Of a stretch of DNA of 9,465 nt, positions 6,572 through 9,465 are shown piece by piece. The DNA comes from Bacteroidota bacterium. Its GTDB lineage: Bacteria > Bacteroidota > Bacteroidia > Chitinophagales > Chitinophagaceae. Below the pieces are notes generated by a model, which saw nothing but the letters and a program-made list of their open reading frames with translations, did not search any database and was not told where the DNA came from. Location of the stretch: assembly GCA_023396345.1 (NCBI GenBank), contig JAEWWO010000238.1:1-9465 (forward strand). Direction: 5' to 3'. The number at the start of each line of letters is the position of its first letter. Position 1 is the first letter of the stretch. Both the position numbers and the translations under genes were made by a program.

Positions 6572-6610
6572 TGAAGGCAATACATGACTAATATCATGTA
6601 AGAACTATTG

Positions 6611-6644
6611 TTTGTAAATGTAAAAAGATTTAATTTTATTTTTG
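6611..6644 (+). promoter_or_regulatory. Bacteroidota-type promoter before the lipoprotein gene
   Basis: TTTG (6611-6614) and TATTTTTG (6637-6644) match the -33 and -7 elements of Bacteroidota sigma-A-like promoters (TTG-N17-23-TAnnTTTG), with a 22-base spacer. The start codon is 53 bases beyond the -7 element, leaving an untranslated leader of roughly 45 bases. It is the best-formed promoter in the window and probably also serves the hydrolase. Confidence 0.45.
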
Positions 6645-6697
6645 AAAATCAACGGATTGCTATATAAACCTTATTTTTTATTTTAAAAATACATTGT

Positions 6698-7201
6698 ATG
6701 AGAACCATTTTTTTATGCGCATTTGCATTATTATTGACTGCCTGTGCGTGTCAGAAAAAAATACCTAAACTTACTACAGCCGGAGCTAATAAAGTTTATT
6801 GTCTCATTAATGGACAAAAGTATGAATCTATGACAGACTTATTTGCACCGGGAGTGACAGTATCTATATATCCGCTTTTTTCTCCGCCCGAAATGTATAT
6901 ATCTTCCAATTTGTATAAAAAAAACTCTCCAGATTATGGAATTTCTATACATATTAAACCATTTCATGGAATAGGGAAATATGACCATGCTAATGCTTCT
7001 CTATATTTTACTTTTCATGAAAGTTTTGCAGATGGAAAATCTTATGATTCCTTTAAATATGGAAACATAGGAGAAGTTGAGGTTATACATTATGACGAAA
7101 GAAATGGAATAGTATCAGGTAGATTCAATTTTGAGATTATAGAGAATGAGAAAACGATTTATAAAATAGAAAACGGCACATTTGATGTAAAAAGAAAATA
7201 A
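6698..7201 (+). CDS. Small lipoprotein, DUF6252-like
   Basis: A 167-residue envelope protein. The N-terminus is a short lipoprotein signal: MR, a hydrophobic stretch FLCAFALLL, then the lipobox LTAC with the lipidated Cys at 16; a further Cys follows at 18. The mature part looks all-beta: NGQKYESMTD after the linker, alternating strands ending in NGIVSGRFNFEII and ENGTFDVKRK. The closing S-G-x-F-x-F ... G-x-F-D-V pattern is what I remember from small Bacteroidota lipoproteins annotated as DUF6252 or lipocalin-like, but I could not check this. No catalytic residues stand out. The ATG is fixed by the signal sequence. It is followed 30 bases later by the secreted hydrolase in the same direction, with no terminator between, so the two are probably co-transcribed. 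Its function is unknown. Confidence 0.82.
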   Translation: MRTIFLCAFALLLTACACQKKIPKLTTAGANKVYCLINGQKYESMTDLFAPGVTVSIYPLFSPPEMYISSNLYKKNSPDYGISIHIKPFHGIGKYDHANASLYFTFHESFADGKSYDSFKYGNIGEVEVIHYDERNGIVSGRFNFEIIENEKTIYKIENGTFDVKRK

Positions 7202-7231
7202 TATATTTTTATTACAATAAAACAATGATTT

Positions 7232-8734
7232 ATGAAAAAAGCTTTACTTTTTATTGCAATGATTTTATTGCAAGTAAATATTCTGGTAGCACAAACAAGT
7301 CAGTATACCAGAGAAATAGATAGTCTCTATACCAACATAGATAAATCACAAATTACAACAGGATTGCTATATGACAGAGTTATTCCAATGACTTCATTAC
7401 ATACTTTCAATTCTTTATATCCCGACACATCTTACGGAGCGCATTTTACCCAAGCTTGGCATGAACTATTTAGCAGTGCTTATAATAATTCAAATTTATT
7501 AACCCCTGACAACTTAAGTAATAAAATAGATGAGTACCTAAATAATGATCTTTTGCCAATAGGGCTTTTAAACTACTCATTTAATACAATAGATACATTA
7601 GCAATAGAGAAAAATCTTTTTTACACACAAGGTTATTTCTTATATGACGTTCCGCAAAGGTCACAATCTCCATATATACAAAGAAATGTATTAATAACCT
7701 CTGTATTGGCCGATACAATTAGTTTCAGGCAAAGCTATATTATAAAATTGCCTACTGATTTGTTACTTACTAATAATACTGAAGGCATACAAAATATACA
7801 AGCAGACTTTAATAATGGACAAGGTTTACAAACAATTAACGTTGGAGAAGAGAAAATAATCAATTATTTCAGTCCGGGAGAAAAAAACATTAAGTTTATT
7901 ATAACCATGCAAGGAGGACAGCAAAAAACAACATACTCAAGAGTGTATTTAAAGAGTACAGATATGTTAGCGATGAGGTCAATGTTTGGAGATATGGAAA
8001 AAAAACATAGTTTTAGTATTGAAGCAGATATCCCTTTTCAGGGATATGAAGAAAACAGAGGATTTTATGGTAGAGCTGATATCACTATATATTACCACAC
8101 CAACAAATCGGACACTAAAATAAACAAGCCTGTACTTGTAATAGATGGTTTTGATCCGGAAAGTAAAAGAAAAGAGGATGAAATATATGATTTGCTAATT
8201 GGAGAAAATGTCAACACTCCTCTTCCAAAATCTCTCAGAGAAAAAGGTTATGATATCATTCTTGTAGATTTTCCAAATTATACAATAGACGGAGTAAATA
8301 TAGATGGAGGTTCTGATTATATTCAAAGAAATGCTTTTACATTAATTAAACTAATTAATAATATAAATGATTCTCTTAGAAACTACGGTAGCAGCGAAAA
8401 GCTTGTAGTTTTGGGTCCTAGTATGGGAGGCTTAATAAGTAGATATGCTCTTGCTTATATGGAGAAGCATAATATGAATCATAATACACGTTTATGGGTA
8501 TCTTTTGATTCACCACATTTAGGAGCCAATATTTCTATAGGAGCACAATGGATGCTAGAATATTTAGGAGTAAAACTTGGACTTGGAGCTGTTAAGGATA
8601 AATTAGATAAGAAGTTGAATACTTATGCTGCTAAACAAATGTTGTTACATCATTATTTATCTGGATCAGAAACACCCACGCCTCATTGGAGCAGAAACTT
8701 ATTTATGAATGAGATGAATGAATTAGGTTTATGA
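7232..8734 (+). CDS. Secreted alpha/beta hydrolase (lipase/esterase or PGAP1-like), N-terminal part before a frameshift
   Basis: Begins with a Sec signal peptide, MKKALLFIAMILLQVNILVAQ, with cleavage likely after AQ. Residues of about 45-250 form a beta-rich N-terminal region that includes ADFNNG and GEKNIKFII, reminiscent of PKD-type strands. The hydrolase domain starts at PVLVIDGFDPES (D305, oxyanion region), continues through EKGYDIILVDFPNY, and has the nucleophile elbow GPSMGG with Ser397, then WVSFDSPHLGAN (422-433), typical of lipases. The frame ends at NEMNELGL, in mid-domain. The next frame continues without a start codon and contains the rest of the domain, so this 500-residue product is probably incomplete and lacks the likely catalytic His. 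Substrate is unknown; an ester or lipid is expected. The location is periplasmic, outer surface or extracellular. Confidence 0.78.
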   Translation: MKKALLFIAMILLQVNILVAQTSQYTREIDSLYTNIDKSQITTGLLYDRVIPMTSLHTFNSLYPDTSYGAHFTQAWHELFSSAYNNSNLLTPDNLSNKIDEYLNNDLLPIGLLNYSFNTIDTLAIEKNLFYTQGYFLYDVPQRSQSPYIQRNVLITSVLADTISFRQSYIIKLPTDLLLTNNTEGIQNIQADFNNGQGLQTINVGEEKIINYFSPGEKNIKFIITMQGGQQKTTYSRVYLKSTDMLAMRSMFGDMEKKHSFSIEADIPFQGYEENRGFYGRADITIYYHTNKSDTKINKPVLVIDGFDPESKRKEDEIYDLLIGENVNTPLPKSLREKGYDIILVDFPNYTIDGVNIDGGSDYIQRNAFTLIKLINNINDSLRNYGSSEKLVVLGPSMGGLISRYALAYMEKHNMNHNTRLWVSFDSPHLGANISIGAQWMLEYLGVKLGLGAVKDKLDKKLNTYAAKQMLLHHYLSGSETPTPHWSRNLFMNEMNELGL

Positions 8735-9465
8735 TACTCAAAAAGAAATTAAAGATGCGATTTTTGAAAAATTAGATAAAGGATTTCCTAGAATATTTGC
8801 AAAACCAGTAATAAAAAAAATAGTTGAATCTCATTCATTTATACCATTTAAGAGCAGCTTGGCTATAACATCTGGCACCAACTTTGGAGAGGATTTCTCT
8901 AATAGAAATTTACTAACGGCAAAAGAAACGCCATTTGACACCTACTTTGCAGCAAATAGTAATGAAGGACATATTTATCTTACAAACTGTAATGTAAGTT
9001 GGATTGGAAATGAAATAGAGGGAATTAATCAAGAACCAGTAGGGATAAAGCCGGTCATAATAGGAGAGAATACCTCTTGTGGTATACAAAATCATTCTAT
9101 AATAAACTATCCTAAAGGACAAACTATTCAATGGTCATCAACTGTTCAAGATGGAGTATTCTTATCACCAAAAGGAGCAGATAATTCTTCTGTTGATATT
9201 TCAGGAAGTTATTCGGGATACTTAACCTTAAAAGCTTCATATATAAATATGTGTGGAGAAGTTAATATTACTACTACACAAATTTTATTAAATGCTAATA
9301 AACCTTCTTCATATAGTATTGGAATAAGAAAAATATCAACAGGCAATAGTCCCTTCGATATGCAGGCTTACATGATTACATATAATGGGAGAGAATTGCC
9401 TATAGTAAGATGGTGGGGGGATGAACTCCTAAGGTCTACAGTCATTCAGAGTCTTGAGCCTAATG
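8727..9465 (+). pseudogene. Continuation of the hydrolase in the +1 frame, with PKD/Ig-like domain, open at the window end
   Basis: Open for about 246 codons from a TAG at 8724-8726 to the last base, with no ATG until about 9246, so it cannot readily be a separate gene. The translation opens VYDTQKEIKDAIFEKLDKGF, then SFIPFKSSLAITSG, TPFDTYFAANSNEGHIYLTNCNVSWI. From memory this block closes Bacteroidota secreted hydrolases of this type, and its N-x-G-H His is the probable catalytic one. After about 9040 comes a beta-rich segment (IIGENTSCGIQ, IQWSSTVQDG, ASYINMCGEVNITTTQI) with the paired Cys and W-S pattern of PKD-like/Ig-like repeats. Such proteins often end in a type IX secretion signal, which would lie beyond the window. 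Removing one T from the TTT at 8728-8730 fuses both parts as ...NELGYDTQKE.... Confidence 0.75.

Larger units (their letters stand above)
6207..6610. repeat. Gene-free stretch rich in short inverted repeats
   Basis: No protein of note is encoded on either strand; the longest in-frame pieces are about a dozen codons. Instead it holds at least six small inverted repeats in about 350 bases, listed individually in the following entries. Several share the style of a 4-7 base arm around a 2-3 base centre (GGATT-GTA-AATCC, GGATT-AAA-AATCC, AGCT-TT-AGCT, GGCT-TT-AGCC). From unchecked memory, similar GGGCTTTAGCC / GGGCTGAAG strings occur dispersed between genes in other Bacteroidota, so this may be a stack of REP-like repeats. 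The next promoter candidate lies at its right edge. Confidence 0.55.

Noticed and set aside
6207..6600. CRISPR array
   Set aside because: The repeats are short, dissimilar palindromes without regular spacing or spacers, and no cas gene is in the window.
8719..8738. Programmed frameshift in the hydrolase
   Set aside because: There is no slippery heptamer, and the UUA UGA context does not favour +1 re-pairing as in prfB; a one-base insertion is simpler.
8913..9131. Minus-strand frame over the hydrolase continuation
   Set aside because: The plus-strand frame has recognisable hydrolase and PKD-like sequence; this is its shadow.

Overview
The window looks like chromosomal DNA of a free-living Bacteroidota bacterium, probably Chitinophagales- or Sphingobacteriales-like, though order level is a guess. 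The signs are: low GC; start codons without purine-rich Shine-Dalgarno sequences; a candidate promoter of the Bacteroidota form TTG-N17-23-TAnnTTTG; a sigma-54 activator with the GSFTSA loop and missing DNA-binding domain that I associate with this phylum; a MiaA of Bacteroidota style; a small lipoprotein; and a secreted hydrolase carrying a PKD/Ig-like domain.

Layout. (1) Bases 1-757 hold the 3' part of an NtrC-type sigma-54 activator gene, interrupted by one in-frame TAA. (2) 770-1678 is an intact miaA, 12 bases downstream and probably co-transcribed. (3) 1751-4525 is a small, AT-rich surface-polysaccharide locus: a family 2 glycosyltransferase on the plus strand converges on a two-gene minus-strand operon encoding a Stealth-type sugar-phosphate transferase and a Caps_synth (GT32-like) glycosyltransferase. 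A short hairpin lies between the convergent ends. (4) 4655-6160 is an APC-superfamily amino-acid permease, divergent from the Stealth gene and closed by a good candidate intrinsic terminator. (5) 6207-6650 has no gene but is unusually rich in short inverted repeats, including two near-identical hairpins in opposite orientation 112 bases apart. (6) 6698-7201 is a small lipoprotein, and 7232 to the window end is a secreted alpha/beta hydrolase whose frame is broken by a probable one-base insertion near 8728-8730. The downstream frame is open to the last base.

How the genes work together. The glycosyltransferase, Caps_synth and Stealth genes plausibly build or decorate one cell-surface glycan with a phosphodiester-linked sugar. 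The lipoprotein and hydrolase form an envelope/secretion pair. MiaA and the permease are ordinary housekeeping functions. Two of the eight genes carry a single-base-scale lesion, which means either gene decay or errors in the assembly. I do not see a convincing new defence or mobile system. The best leads are the Stealth/Caps_synth/GT2 micro-locus, the hairpin-rich intergenic region, and the two broken genes.
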